Positions 24,892 through 34,072 of a stretch of DNA of 64,000 bases are shown here, in pieces. Source of the stretch: an uncultured Bacilli bacterium (GTDB taxonomy: Bacteria; Bacillota_I; Bacilli_A; RF39; UBA660); contig CAKOJR010000002.1 of the NCBI GenBank assembly GCA_934090735.1, positions 140,432 to 204,431 of the forward strand, given 5' to 3'. Position numbers and translations under genes: made by a program. The notes beneath the pieces were generated by a model, which did not search any database, was not told the DNA's origin, and saw only the letters and a program-made list of their open reading frames with translations. Positions within the stretch are counted from its first letter, which is position 1. Each line of letters starts with the position of its first letter.

Positions 24892-26020
24892 CTTCTTTCT
24901 GTTCTGGCATTTTAGTTATAAGTTTGTAAATTACGTAGCCGCATACTCCAAGTAAAATAATAATTAGAAATATTAGTCCAAAATTGCTGGATTTTTTAAT
25001 TGTAATTGTGTAATCTCTGGAGTTACCATTTTCAGCTACTACGGTGATAACTATTTTACTTTTGTTTTTTAAGTTACTATTATTTTTAACTTCATATGTT
25101 GCATTATCACTTTGAGTTTCAACTGTTATATTTAAAGTTTTATCACTTTTGTTTATTTTTAATGTGTAATCATTTTTTTCGGGATTAAAATCAATATTAT
25201 ATCCTTCTATTTCAATTCTTGATAGGAAGGAATTGTCATCTAGTTCATCAAGATATGATAGATTTATTTGATAAATTCTTATAGAACCATCTTCAGCAGT
25301 TACAGTAACAGTTATTGGTTTTTCGATATCAATGTTTTCGTTGTTTTCAATTTTTACTGTTGCTTTATCGCTTTCAGCTTTAGCAGTTACTTCAATACTG
25401 CTAGTTTCTCTTGATATTTTTAAGTAATATGTTTCTACTTCTTTGCTAAAGATAAAGTCAGTGTCTTTTAAAGTAAGTTCTTTTAAGTAATTATTACCAT
25501 CTTTTAGATTTTCAGTGGTTGTAGTTGTGGTTGTAGTGCTTGTAGTTGTTTGAGAGGTAGTTTTACTTGTTGTACGTGAAGTTGTTTTTGTAGTTTTGGT
25601 AGTCTTTTTTGTTGTTGTAGTTGTGGTTGTAGGTTTTGTTGTACTTTTGTATTCTAGGCCATTACTTGTTCTACCGCAGTCATATGATGCAAGAATTCCA
25701 CAGTAACTTGGATAAGATGTTGTACGGCATGAACCACTATAGGCAGTGCAACTACTTTTAGCTACGTAATATAGTGGGTCTGTATTGCCATTTGAGCATC
25801 TTACTAATCCAACTGTATAGAACTGAGTTTGCCATGTTCCACTATAACAAGTTGCTTTTACACAGTGACCATAGTATCCTTGATTAAAACTTCCTTGAGC
25901 GTAACTTGCTTGAAAATCCAAGCATGTTTCTAGGTCTTTTACGTAGCTAACATCTAAGTCAGCGTTTACTTTGATCGGAATTAAAGCAGCAAGAAGTATG
26001 GTTAATAAATACTTTTTCAT
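24869..26020 (-). CDS. Surface protein: Cys-rich domain, Thr linker, cadherin-like repeats, C-terminal anchor
   Basis: From ATG 26020 (GGAGG 6 nt upstream) the product has 383 residues: a signal peptide, a Cys-rich domain (about 20-125) sharing GYYxxCxKxxC and CSNGNTxP with the next two upstream proteins, a Thr/Lys-rich linker (about 126-165), two cadherin-like beta-sandwich repeats (about 168-345), one membrane helix (about 350-370) and an acidic end. Cell surface, probably adhesion or binding. A hairpin with T run just before the ribosome-binding site may attenuate its expression. Confidence 0.8.
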   Translation of the reverse strand: MKKYLLTILLAALIPIKVNADLDVSYVKDLETCLDFQASYAQGSFNQGYYGHCVKATCYSGTWQTQFYTVGLVRCSNGNTDPLYYVAKSSCTAYSGSCRTTSYPSYCGILASYDCGRTSNGLEYKSTTKPTTTTTTTKKTTKTTKTTSRTTSKTTSQTTTSTTTTTTTTENLKDGNNYLKELTLKDTDFIFSKEVETYYLKISRETSSIEVTAKAESDKATVKIENNENIDIEKPITVTVTAEDGSIRIYQINLSYLDELDDNSFLSRIEIEGYNIDFNPEKNDYTLKINKSDKTLNITVETQSDNATYEVKNNSNLKNKSKIVITVVAENGNSRDYTITIKKSSNFGLIFLIIILLGVCGYVIYKLITKMPEQKEDDNYDYE

Positions 26021-26030
26021 ATTACCTCCA

Positions 26031-26070
26031 AAAAAAGATACCGACTTGTTAACCAAAATCAGGTATCTTC
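26031..26070 (-). terminator. Hairpin with T run directly before a ribosome-binding site (terminator or attenuator)
   Basis: AAGATACC / GGTATCTT form an 8-bp stem with a 19-nt loop followed by seven T, and GGAGG of the next gene follows at once. It may only end the upstream transcript, or control read-through. Confidence 0.6.
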
Positions 26071-26106
26071 AAATCTATATTAATAATATCATAAAATTAT
26101 TAATAT

Positions 26107-26709
26107 TTAAATCTTTTTAAATACATTTTTCTTATTTAAAATAAATAGTCCACCAATTAATACAGCAGCAGTTGTTCCTAATAATAGATAATAGTCTTCT
26201 ACACCAGTGTCTGGATTTGTTCCGTCATCTTTAGTTGTATCGCTTGAACCATCGCCATCTTTATCTGCTGTTTTTGTAGTAGTAGTTGTTGTTTTATAAT
26301 CATCACCACTTGTATTTTTTGCACAGTTATAAAATATTTTTTGAGTGAAGTAAACATATGGACCACTATCTGTACAAGATGAGCCTGCTTTCATTTCACT
26401 AGTTATTGCTCCAGCGTCAATTATAGCATTTGGTTTAGTGTTGCCATTAGCACAACTTACTGAGTATGTATTAAGTTTTGTATGAACATTTTTACTATTT
26501 GTACAAGATACTTTAATACATTCTAAATAGTAACCTGCGGTGGCATTTGAAATGCTTGTGCCACCGTTTTGATTAACTGCTTCTTTACATTTGGTTTCAG
26601 CGTCTTGTTCATCTTTTAAATTCCAAATTGTTGTTGTTGTATTTTGATCTACTTTAGCAAATACACCTATAGGCATTATGAGTAATAAACTAATTAATAA
26701 TTTTTTCAT
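26107..26709 (-). CDS. Surface protein with Cys-rich domain and sortase-type NPDTG anchor
   Basis: The 200-residue protein has a signal peptide (to about 19), a Cys-rich domain (about 35-130, with GYYLECIKVSC and CANGNTKP), a Thr/Asp-rich linker, and a C-terminal sorting-type end: NPDTG at 165-169, a hydrophobic stretch and the basic tail NKKNVFKKI. The papain-type protease at 34071-36317 ends in the same way (NPKTG, 36 residues from the end, tail KKHNVFKKI). Such NPxTG signals resemble class B sortase sites. No sortase gene is in the window. It shares its Cys-rich domain with neighbours on both sides. Confidence 0.8.
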   Translation of the reverse strand: MKKLLISLLLIMPIGVFAKVDQNTTTTIWNLKDEQDAETKCKEAVNQNGGTSISNATAGYYLECIKVSCTNSKNVHTKLNTYSVSCANGNTKPNAIIDAGAITSEMKAGSSCTDSGPYVYFTQKIFYNCAKNTSGDDYKTTTTTTKTADKDGDGSSDTTKDDGTNPDTGVEDYYLLLGTTAAVLIGGLFILNKKNVFKKI

Positions 26710-26716
26710 ATTATCC

Positions 26717-29700
26717 CTACTTTCCTAAATATTCTTTCATTTTTTTATGTTTCTTACGAACTACTATTATTATACCCGCTCCTAGAATAATTACACTACC
26801 AATTAATACGGCGGTAATTTCTAGTGTTTTGTTGTAACTATCTTTTTGAATATCTATTGAGTAGATATTTGTAGCTCCGTTTTCAGCAACTACTTTGATT
26901 CTTACTGTACTAAATCCAGTTAATGAGTTATTACCATACATGTATACTTCAGATCTATTACTTGTAGGTGTTGCTGTTATGATTAAGCTCTTTTCTCTTT
27001 TGATTTTGACTGTGTAGTCTAGTTTTTCTGGAGAGAAGTCAATTCCATAATTTTTAACTGTTAATGATGAAAGAGTAACGTCGTTAGATATTTCTAAACC
27101 AGCTTCTTTTCTGATTACTGTTACAGTATATGTTTTTGTTAATTTACCATTTTTGACAGTTATTTTTAGGTTATTAGCACCAACTTTAAGGCCTCTATCA
27201 CCTTCAACTTCAGCAAAGGCATTATCGCTTTCTGGGAAGGCGTATACGTTTACTGATGAGTATTCATATGGAACGGTTACTGCGTATTCATAAATTTCTT
27301 TATTAAAGTCAATTGCTGTTCCTTCGATTGTTAGTGTGTCTAAGTAAGCACTTGTACTAGTTTCTTCTTCAGCACCTTTTTTAATGAATGTTAGAACGTA
27401 ACTTCTTGTGATACCAGATTCACTGATTACTTCAAGTACTGATGTGGTAATGTCTTCGGTTAGTTCTACTTCACGAGGTTCATTTCCTTCAACGAATGAT
27501 GAAGTATCACTAGCAAGTGTACCATTAATACTTACCTTTTTAGTGTTCTTTGGTACTTCAATGTTGTAGTCTGTTACATATGGGTCAAATTCAATTTTTC
27601 CTTTACTTACTGTTAAGTCTGTTAGTAAGTTGTTTGAAACTCTGTCATCTGTTCTTGTTGCGATGATTGTATAAGTTCTTACTTTGCCAGATTTGTTTTT
27701 AATTTTGATTAAGATTTTATTTTCGCCATATTCTAGATTTACTGTTCTTGGTTCATAGCCTTCAACGTATGAAGCGTCGTCGCTAGTAAGAGTTGCAAAT
27801 ACACTTATTTTATCACTGTTAACTTCGATTTTGTAACCCATTGATAATGAGTCGAAACCAGCTAAAGCTTTGTCATTTTTAAGTCTATTTGATAGGAGTG
27901 AGTAACCACTTGGCATTACGTCTAAATAAGCATTTTCACCTTCAATACTATTTAAGGTTACTGCTACATCATTAGCATCTTTAACACTTAGTGATTCAAG
28001 AGTGTTTGTAATATCAGCGTCATGAACGATTGCAAACATTGGTCTACTTAAGATACCTTGGTCATCTCTAACCCATGCATAGTATAGACCAGCAGGTTTT
28101 TGTTCATATGCTATTGTGTTAGCATCAGCAAAGTCTTTCCAAACGCTATCCACTGTTGGATTTGATGAATCATCTAGATAGTAACTTTTAACATCATTAG
28201 AAATTTTTCTTCCTTTTACAGTGATTGTTCCTAATCCTTGATTTAGTAGTGATGCGGAAATTTCAACAGCAGGTCTTGTACCATTTGAGCAAGATACTAG
28301 GTATGTTTTATGACATGTTCCGTTTTTAACTTTATTACATGTATTTTCAGTTTGTTCTACTGGATTTTGTGTATAATCTTTTGCACATGTGAACATGTCC
28401 ATTACGTCGATATTTTCAACAATTTTATTATCTTTCTTTTCATAACAGATATTTATTTTTTTACTTACATCTGTTACATCAGTTTGTTTTTCACTTGACT
28501 TACAGTCTTTTTCACCGTCACCATTAAGAGCGTTACATTCATCTTCATTTTGTGCTGATTCATCAATTTCGTATTTATCTGATAGGTCTTCTTCTGACCA
28601 AATATATTCGTCTTTATCTTCATTATAGTAGCATCTAGCTTCTACTGGTTTTTCGTCTTCTGGTGCACATGATGATTTATCAATTTGTCTAGCTGTTAAA
28701 TCGTTACGATATACGTAGCCTTCGGTGCCATCATAAGTTACTTTACAATATTGACCATTTGAATAAGCACAAGCTTCTGTCATGTTTCCAGAAATTTTTA
28801 CTGATTCTGCACACGGAATATTATTGTCAGATGAACCACCAATGTCTCCTGTGTTTGTATATAAAGGGGTAGATCTTAAAGTATATCTTGTTTGTTCTTT
28901 ACAACTTGCAGGTATAGCATCAAAGCTTACTACTAACTGATTACGATAAACTTTAGTAGTTGTGTTTACTGATACACCATTTACTTTAGTAATCGTACAT
29001 GTTGGGTTAGCACTTGAAGATGCTGTTTCACATGTAGTTACATAAACTTCATCACCACATGAAACTTTATATCCACCAGCTGAAGCATTTTCTTTAGCAT
29101 ATCTTATTGCATTAACAGGTTCAGTATTTGGTGTTGGTGTTGGCACAGGAGTTACTGGAGAAGGTGATGGAGTGGTTGAAGTAGACTTCCACTGTGCATA
29201 ATATGCTGTATCAGAGTTGTGTACTACGCCTCTTCCTGGCTGTACATATGATGAACAAGCTTTTGCATTTTTACAATATCCTAAAAATTTATAATTTGAT
29301 CTTGTTGGTGTTGGCATATCGATTGCACATGAGGTGCTATTGCATGTTTTTGTTTGAATGGATTCACCTGTATTATAAAATGTTCCACCGTTTCCATTAA
29401 ATACTACTTCGAAAGAATTTGTTGATTGCCATTGTGCATAGTATGTGGCAGCTGCACTATGTACTACGCCTCTTCCTGGTTGTACATATTTTGAACATGT
29501 TTTTGCATTTTTACAATATCCTAAAAACTTATAATTTTTTCTTGTTGGTGTTGGCATATCGATTGCACATGAGGTGCTATTACAGGTTTTTGTTTGAGTG
29601 GATTCGCCTGTATTATAAAATGTTCCACCATTTCCATTAAATACTACTTTGAAAGAATTTGCTGAGCTACATTCTGATGGCTTTGTTGTATTATAATATT

Positions 29701-30709
29701 TTGAATTTAATCCTGAATATGTTTTTCCATTATATGTAAATGAACATATTGCTCCTTGAGAGTTTCCATTACATGTTGTTACTTTTATTTCTGAACATTT
29801 TTTGATTGTTTCATTACTTCCAGAACTGTTTTTTACTGTTGTATCTGATGTTATCCATGCAGTTTTATTTACTACATTGCCGTCACCAGTTACTGTAATA
29901 TTAACAGTCACTTCGGTTTTTTGAAATGCATAATAAAGTTTAATCTTTGCGGTTCCGGGGCTTATACCTTTGACATTATTATACAAGCCAGAAGTGTTTG
30001 CAAAATGCTCTACTGAAATAAAATTGTTGCCTTGTAAAATATCATAAGTTCCAGAAGTTGCGCTAGAACCAGTTCCATAACCACATGCTAATGCCACTTT
30101 ACTTCTTATTTCTAATGAATCACCTGCTTTAATGCTATAATTAAACGTCTCACCGCCCTTACAATAATTACTGCACTTGGATAAGACCGTTCTGCAGGAA
30201 TAACTAGCAGAGGCTTCACAAATGCTTGCGGGAATATCTGAACAGCTTTGTGCTGTTTTTGTTTGACAGGTACTATCTATTTTAGTTGCTGAATATTCAT
30301 CCGTTTTAGTTTTGCATGTTTTGGATTTTACTTTGTATACTGTTGCTTTATACTGGTTATTACTTTTTTCTATTACATAGCATGCATCAGTATTATTTAT
30401 TGACATACTGTTAGATTCACATTTCAAGTATTTGTTAACCATGGTTTCTAATTTGTCTTTTCTTGAATGAAATTTTGTTTCAACAACTTTTGTTTTATCT
30501 GGTGTTGCATACCAAAGTTTACAAGTTTTGCATTGATAATAAGTATATGGTCCTAATGCTGCTAATGCGTTTGAATCATTATCAATTGTTTCAAATTGAC
30601 CATTTGAATTTTCCGCTTTATTATCACTTAAACTTATCTTACTTATACTAAAAAATAATATAGGTAAAATTAGTAGTAATAATAAATATAGATATTTTTT
30701 CTTTTTCAT
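26717..30709 (-). CDS. Giant adhesin-like surface protein with InlB-type repeats and cadherin-like repeats
   Basis: The 1330-residue protein is the first gene of the T4SS-linked cluster. It has an N-terminal signal/anchor, a Cys-rich region, an Ig-like part (about 190-275), two almost identical 80-residue InlB/Listeria-Bacteroides-type repeats (about 350-510, each with VVFNGNGGTFYN and ending YYAQW), a Pro-rich linker, another Cys-rich part with CSNGTRP (shared with the two following proteins), four cadherin-like beta-sandwich repeats (about 925-1290) and a C-terminal membrane helix with basic tail. A promoter precedes it. Adhesion or contact with other cells is likely; whether it is displayed by the T4SS is unknown. 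Confidence 0.85.
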   Translation of the reverse strand: MKKKKYLYLLLLLILPILFFSISKISLSDNKAENSNGQFETIDNDSNALAALGPYTYYQCKTCKLWYATPDKTKVVETKFHSRKDKLETMVNKYLKCESNSMSINNTDACYVIEKSNNQYKATVYKVKSKTCKTKTDEYSATKIDSTCQTKTAQSCSDIPASICEASASYSCRTVLSKCSNYCKGGETFNYSIKAGDSLEIRSKVALACGYGTGSSATSGTYDILQGNNFISVEHFANTSGLYNNVKGISPGTAKIKLYYAFQKTEVTVNITVTGDGNVVNKTAWITSDTTVKNSSGSNETIKKCSEIKVTTCNGNSQGAICSFTYNGKTYSGLNSKYYNTTKPSECSSANSFKVVFNGNGGTFYNTGESTQTKTCNSTSCAIDMPTPTRKNYKFLGYCKNAKTCSKYVQPGRGVVHSAAATYYAQWQSTNSFEVVFNGNGGTFYNTGESIQTKTCNSTSCAIDMPTPTRSNYKFLGYCKNAKACSSYVQPGRGVVHNSDTAYYAQWKSTSTTPSPSPVTPVPTPTPNTEPVNAIRYAKENASAGGYKVSCGDEVYVTTCETASSSANPTCTITKVNGVSVNTTTKVYRNQLVVSFDAIPASCKEQTRYTLRSTPLYTNTGDIGGSSDNNIPCAESVKISGNMTEACAYSNGQYCKVTYDGTEGYVYRNDLTARQIDKSSCAPEDEKPVEARCYYNEDKDEYIWSEEDLSDKYEIDESAQNEDECNALNGDGEKDCKSSEKQTDVTDVSKKINICYEKKDNKIVENIDVMDMFTCAKDYTQNPVEQTENTCNKVKNGTCHKTYLVSCSNGTRPAVEISASLLNQGLGTITVKGRKISNDVKSYYLDDSSNPTVDSVWKDFADANTIAYEQKPAGLYYAWVRDDQGILSRPMFAIVHDADITNTLESLSVKDANDVAVTLNSIEGENAYLDVMPSGYSLLSNRLKNDKALAGFDSLSMGYKIEVNSDKISVFATLTSDDASYVEGYEPRTVNLEYGENKILIKIKNKSGKVRTYTIIATRTDDRVSNNLLTDLTVSKGKIEFDPYVTDYNIEVPKNTKKVSINGTLASDTSSFVEGNEPREVELTEDITTSVLEVISESGITRSYVLTFIKKGAEEETSTSAYLDTLTIEGTAIDFNKEIYEYAVTVPYEYSSVNVYAFPESDNAFAEVEGDRGLKVGANNLKITVKNGKLTKTYTVTVIRKEAGLEISNDVTLSSLTVKNYGIDFSPEKLDYTVKIKREKSLIITATPTSNRSEVYMYGNNSLTGFSTVRIKVVAENGATNIYSIDIQKDSYNKTLEITAVLIGSVIILGAGIIIVVRKKHKKMKEYLGK
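29181..29660. repeat. Two nearly identical 240-bp tandem repeats (80 codons each)
   Basis: The block 29421-29660 is repeated at 29181-29420, with a period of exactly 240 bp and long identical runs (for example around 29310-29340 and 29550-29580). They encode the two InlB-type repeats. Near identity implies recent duplication or conversion; copy number may vary between strains. Confidence 0.85.
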
Positions 30710-30736
30710 TTTACTCTCTCCTACTTTCTATATATT

Positions 30737-30765
30737 ATTGTAAAGCATACGTTAAAAAAAAGCAA
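30737..30765 (-). promoter_or_regulatory. Sigma-A type promoter of the giant surface protein gene
   Basis: Minus strand: -35 TTGCTT (30760-30765), 17-nt spacer, -10 TACAAT (30737-30742), 28 nt before the ATG at 30709. Confidence 0.55.
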
Positions 30766-30851
30766 TAAAAAAGAAAGATGTCAGCTTAAATTTATGTTTT
30801 TGCACTTAAACATTAATAAAAAAAGCATTAATTATTTATTTTTGTAATATA

Positions 30852-30909
30852 AAAAGATACATGTTTACCTTAACTTATAATGTATTATAGGTAATTAATG
30901 TATCTCTTT
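30852..30909 (-). terminator. Long-stem terminator after the 94-aa gene
   Basis: AGATACAT / ATGTATCT outer stem with an inner TTACC / GGTAA stem, then a T run on the minus strand. The rest of the 212-nt gap 30710-30921 holds only the promoter of the next gene. Confidence 0.6.
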
Positions 30910-30921
30910 TACTTACTTAAG

Positions 30922-31206
30922 TTAATTTTGAGTTAATAAAATATATTGAGCAAGTAGATTTTTAAAATTTTCTATGTATACTAGTAAAGCTTCTAAAAAG
31001 TCATCTTCACCTTCTAAACCGTTTTTCATATCTAGTATTTCCCTACTTTTCAGATAACCTAAATCAATTTTTGATTCTTCTGCTAAATTGTCGATTATAG
31101 CATTAATTTCTTTTACTGAATTTATTATTTCCATTCTTTTGTTGGGAATATCTAGTGCTTTAAAAGCTTCCATGTACTCATTAAATGCATTATTAAATTC
31201 AGTCAT
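30922..31206 (-). CDS. Small helical protein of unknown function
   Basis: I do not recognise this 94-residue protein. It lacks membrane segments and is predicted helical and acidic (for example DLGYLKSREILDMKNGLEGEDDF). Its start overlaps the last base of the upstream coiled-coil gene, so the two form an operon with dnaI and dnaB further upstream or a separate pair. It ends in a long-stem terminator just before the surface-protein promoter. A role with the T4SS cluster is possible only by position. Confidence 0.6.
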   Translation of the reverse strand: MTEFNNAFNEYMEAFKALDIPNKRMEIINSVKEINAIIDNLAEESKIDLGYLKSREILDMKNGLEGEDDFLEALLVYIENFKNLLAQYILLTQN

Positions 31207-31733
31207 TATTTGCTTTTTCCTCCATATAAAGCATCAATTTCACTTGACTTCATATTTTCAATATTTAGTTTATCTGGTTTTTTTGCGAATAATTTGGTTA
31301 CTGGAGATAAATTTTGATATCTTGCTTTAGCCCTTTTGAAAGCTAGCATTTTAGCACCTTGTTCTTTTGATTCTTCTGCTTGCCTTTGTTCTTCTGCTTG
31401 TCTAGCTTCTAATAGTTCGTTATCTCTTTCGTAAGCAGCAGATCTTTTATCAGGGTCCATTCCACGATAATAATCTTCTCTTTCTTTAATCTCGTCATGT
31501 TGTTTACGTTCTTCTGGTGTCATATTTTTTAGTGCTTCAGCAAGTTCTTCTTTTCTTTTTGCACTTTTTTTATAAAAATCTTCTAAGTCATCTTTTCTTC
31601 TTGCTTCTGCTAATTCTTTGTCCCATTCAGCTTCGGTCATGCCAAAATATGGATTATCGATTGGGCTTACTCCTTCTTGATAGGCATTATCATAAAATTC
31701 TCTATCTCTTTTTAAATCTTCTTCTCTACTCAT
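31206..31733 (-). CDS. Highly charged coiled-coil protein of unknown function
   Basis: The start is ATG 31733, preceded by AGAGGTG; an in-frame GTG at 31742 lies inside that ribosome-binding site. The 175-residue product is extremely rich in Glu, Lys and Arg, with long stretches of predicted helix/coiled coil (about 35-140) and no membrane segment. The family is not recognised. It sits between dnaI and the T4SS-linked surface protein gene, coupled to the small helical gene that follows. It could be a structural or adaptor protein. Confidence 0.6.
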   Translation of the reverse strand: MSREEDLKRDREFYDNAYQEGVSPIDNPYFGMTEAEWDKELAEARRKDDLEDFYKKSAKRKEELAEALKNMTPEERKQHDEIKEREDYYRGMDPDKRSAAYERDNELLEARQAEEQRQAEESKEQGAKMLAFKRAKARYQNLSPVTKLFAKKPDKLNIENMKSSEIDALYGGKSK

Positions 31734-31809
31734 AACAAGCACCTCTTTCTTATTTTGATATTATCATTAAATAATTTATTTTTCAACATTTGCAGTTATT
31801 TGTTTACAC

Positions 31810-32715
31810 TTACTTTCTTCTGTTATCGCTTATTAATTCAAGATTGTCTGTTAGTTGTTTGATTCTTTCCATTATTCTTCCGGATTTTATTTGTTCTTCT
31901 GCTGTTTTGGAAGTTGCAAAGTGAGATGCTAATTCTTCTAAGTTTAGGTTTGATGTGAAAAATGTAGCTTTTTTTTCTTCCATTCGGTACTGAAGGATTG
32001 TGCCTAGAACTTCATCTCTATTCCATCCTGTTACGGTTTCAGCTCCTATATCATCAATTAGGAGTAAGTCTGCTTCTTTTAATGATTTAATTCTTGTGTA
32101 ATAGTCATCATTTGTAAAGGATTCTTTAAGGCTTCTTAATAACTCTGGGTAGTAGATTATAAGGGCAGTATAGCCTTCTTTTGATAGTTCGTTTAAAAGG
32201 GCACTTATTAGATATGTTTTACCACTACCGAATGAACCATGTAAGTATAAACCTTTTTCGAATTTACCTTCTTTAAAGTTATCATAGAATTTTTTTAGCC
32301 ATTTAATTATTTTAACCCTTTTAGCATCTGTGATATCGATATTAGACATTTTAGCTGTTTTAATTTCATATGGCATTTCAAAGAACTCTGATTTTATTTC
32401 GGCTTTTTCTTTAAGGATTGCTTTTTTATATTTGCATGCTACATAGTTAAATGTGACATTATCTTCTTCAACGGCCGGATAGTATACTGCACCTTCTACT
32501 TTATTTTTACACATGTGAATGCTTTTACAGTTTTTGCAGTTTTCAAGTTCTTGCATAGTTCTTTCAATTTTAGATGTGTATTTATAAGCAATACTATCTT
32601 TTATTTTTAATTTTTTGACTGTTTTTTTAAATTCTTCGTTTGTAAGGGCGTGGGCATAATCTCTTTTTAGAGCATCATCTAAGTTTGGTTTTTGATATTT
32701 TTTTAGTTCTTCCAT
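31810..32715 (-). CDS. dnaI: Helicase loader DnaI
   Basis: AAA+ ATPase that loads the replicative helicase onto DNA during initiation and restart in Firmicutes. The 301-residue protein has an N-terminal Cys cluster (C60, C63, C69, C94), matching the zinc-binding domain of DnaI, Walker A GSFGSGKT at 160-167, Walker B LLIDDIGAE near 217 and a sensor region with TSNLNLEEL. The start comes 1 nt after the dnaB stop, as in the common dnaB-dnaI operon. No unusual features. Confidence 0.95.
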   Translation of the reverse strand: MEELKKYQKPNLDDALKRDYAHALTNEEFKKTVKKLKIKDSIAYKYTSKIERTMQELENCKNCKSIHMCKNKVEGAVYYPAVEEDNVTFNYVACKYKKAILKEKAEIKSEFFEMPYEIKTAKMSNIDITDAKRVKIIKWLKKFYDNFKEGKFEKGLYLHGSFGSGKTYLISALLNELSKEGYTALIIYYPELLRSLKESFTNDDYYTRIKSLKEADLLLIDDIGAETVTGWNRDEVLGTILQYRMEEKKATFFTSNLNLEELASHFATSKTAEEQIKSGRIMERIKQLTDNLELISDNRRK

Positions 32716-32716
32716 T

Positions 32717-33991
32717 TTATCTAAACTCCTTTAGTAGATTTTCCATTTCTTTTTGTTCTTCTTCACTTATTTCTTCTTTTGTTTGGTCTTTGCCAAACCA
32801 TACTGGAAGTTTACTTACGTTTTTGACTTCTTTTTTAGGTTTCTTTTTATATTCTTTTTCAGCTTCTTTCATGGCTTCTCTTGCTGTTTTGATTCCAAGA
32901 CGGGCCCACTGACCAGCAATTGTTTCGATAAATGCTTTGGTTATTTTATTATTGTTTATCTTTAGAACATAGTCGATAAGAACATTGATAACTGCTGGAG
33001 TCATATTTAGTTCAACTGCTAGGTATTCTAGAATTTTAAGATCTGATGCAGTTGGCGTACCTATTTTGTATTTACTTCTTAAAAAGTCATATGGTGTTGT
33101 GTTTTCAAAAATATAAATCATTTTACCTCTACTTGATGTGTCACCATCTGGTGTTTTTAAGTGTTCTGGCTGGGTTCTATAAATTAGTGTTGGTAGTGCT
33201 CCAGTGTTATTATATTCATAATATTTTCTTACTTCTTTTTGAAGAATATCTCTATTAAGCATACCACCTTCATCAAGGCATATGCGCATAATTTCGCTCA
33301 TTTTTAAAGTATCTAAGTTATAAACAAAAGCTAGGGAGTTTATTAGTTCTTTATTTTTTTTATTTAGAGTTTTTTCGTTTAGTATGTTGTTAGGAATACT
33401 GGAAGCTAAAAGGTCAAAGTCAATTAAATTAGCAACTTCTGGTTTATTTATTTCTTTATCTTTGATGTCAATTCCCGATAACATAGATGATGGAACTGAG
33501 GAAAAAGTTGTATTTATTTTCTCAGTTATTTCTTCGAAGTCAGAGTAATTAAATGTTTTCTTTTTATAGTTTTTTATTAATTCTTCATATTCGTCTTTGC
33601 CTATATTGTTGTATAAAACAATGTTTAAGATTGGATGGTTAAAGAATTCTGATGCTGATAGTGGTGCATATAATTCGTAAATATAGTTGTTTAATTCATC
33701 TCCGTTTTTGTAGTAAGTTCTAATTAAGCCAGTTGCTTCTAGGGCTTTTCTCGCATTTTTGATGTCTTCTAGTTTTGTTTTTAGAATAGTCATTAGATGA
33801 TGATGGGTATGAGTTATGCTTGATGTTTCACTTTTATCTAGGTCACTCCATAAAGATAAGTAAAGGCTTACTGGAAGGGCGCCAATTATGGGTTCGTACA
33901 GATTTATTAGATTTTTTTTATCATATTCAGTTAATAAAGTTTTGTTTATTACTGTGTAAAGATCTGCTGGTAGTAAGCTAATATATTTCAT
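32717..33991 (-). CDS. dnaB: Replication initiation and membrane-attachment protein DnaB (helicase loader)
   Basis: The 424-residue protein opens with LPADLYTVINKTLLTEYDKKNLINLYEPIIG, typical of the Firmicute DnaB primosome protein, has the winged-helix N-terminal domain, a middle domain, and a C-terminal DnaB/DnaD-type region (about 320-370, with KILEYLAVELNMTPAVINVLIDYVL). It acts with DnaD and DnaI to load the helicase at the origin or stalled forks. A highly basic Lys-rich tail follows. It is directly upstream of dnaI. Confidence 0.93.
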   Translation of the reverse strand: MKYISLLPADLYTVINKTLLTEYDKKNLINLYEPIIGALPVSLYLSLWSDLDKSETSSITHTHHHLMTILKTKLEDIKNARKALEATGLIRTYYKNGDELNNYIYELYAPLSASEFFNHPILNIVLYNNIGKDEYEELIKNYKKKTFNYSDFEEITEKINTTFSSVPSSMLSGIDIKDKEINKPEVANLIDFDLLASSIPNNILNEKTLNKKNKELINSLAFVYNLDTLKMSEIMRICLDEGGMLNRDILQKEVRKYYEYNNTGALPTLIYRTQPEHLKTPDGDTSSRGKMIYIFENTTPYDFLRSKYKIGTPTASDLKILEYLAVELNMTPAVINVLIDYVLKINNNKITKAFIETIAGQWARLGIKTAREAMKEAEKEYKKKPKKEVKNVSKLPVWFGKDQTKEEISEEEQKEMENLLKEFR

Positions 33992-34047
33992 GGAATCACC
34001 CTCTTCTTTTTTATATTCTACATATTTTTTAATTCATTTACAAGTTA

Positions 34048-34072
34048 AAAAAAGAAAGTTTTTGGCTTTCTT
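34048..34072 (-). terminator. Terminator after the papain-type surface protease
   Basis: AAGAAAG / CTTTCTT stem with a 7-nt loop, then a T run on the minus strand; overlaps the stop codon. Confidence 0.6.

Noticed and set aside
25500..25650. Microsatellite or CRISPR-like repeat (runs of gtt/gta triplets)
   Set aside because: It is simply the DNA of a Thr/Lys-rich linker in the surface protein; period 3 and no spacers.
29194..29640. Two similar plus-strand reading frames
   Set aside because: They are antisense shadows of the duplicated InlB-type repeats in the giant surface protein and lack ribosome-binding sites.
7644..30709. Integrative conjugative element
   Set aside because: T4SS genes are there, but no integrase, relaxase, excisionase, replication module or flanking direct repeats could be found in the window.
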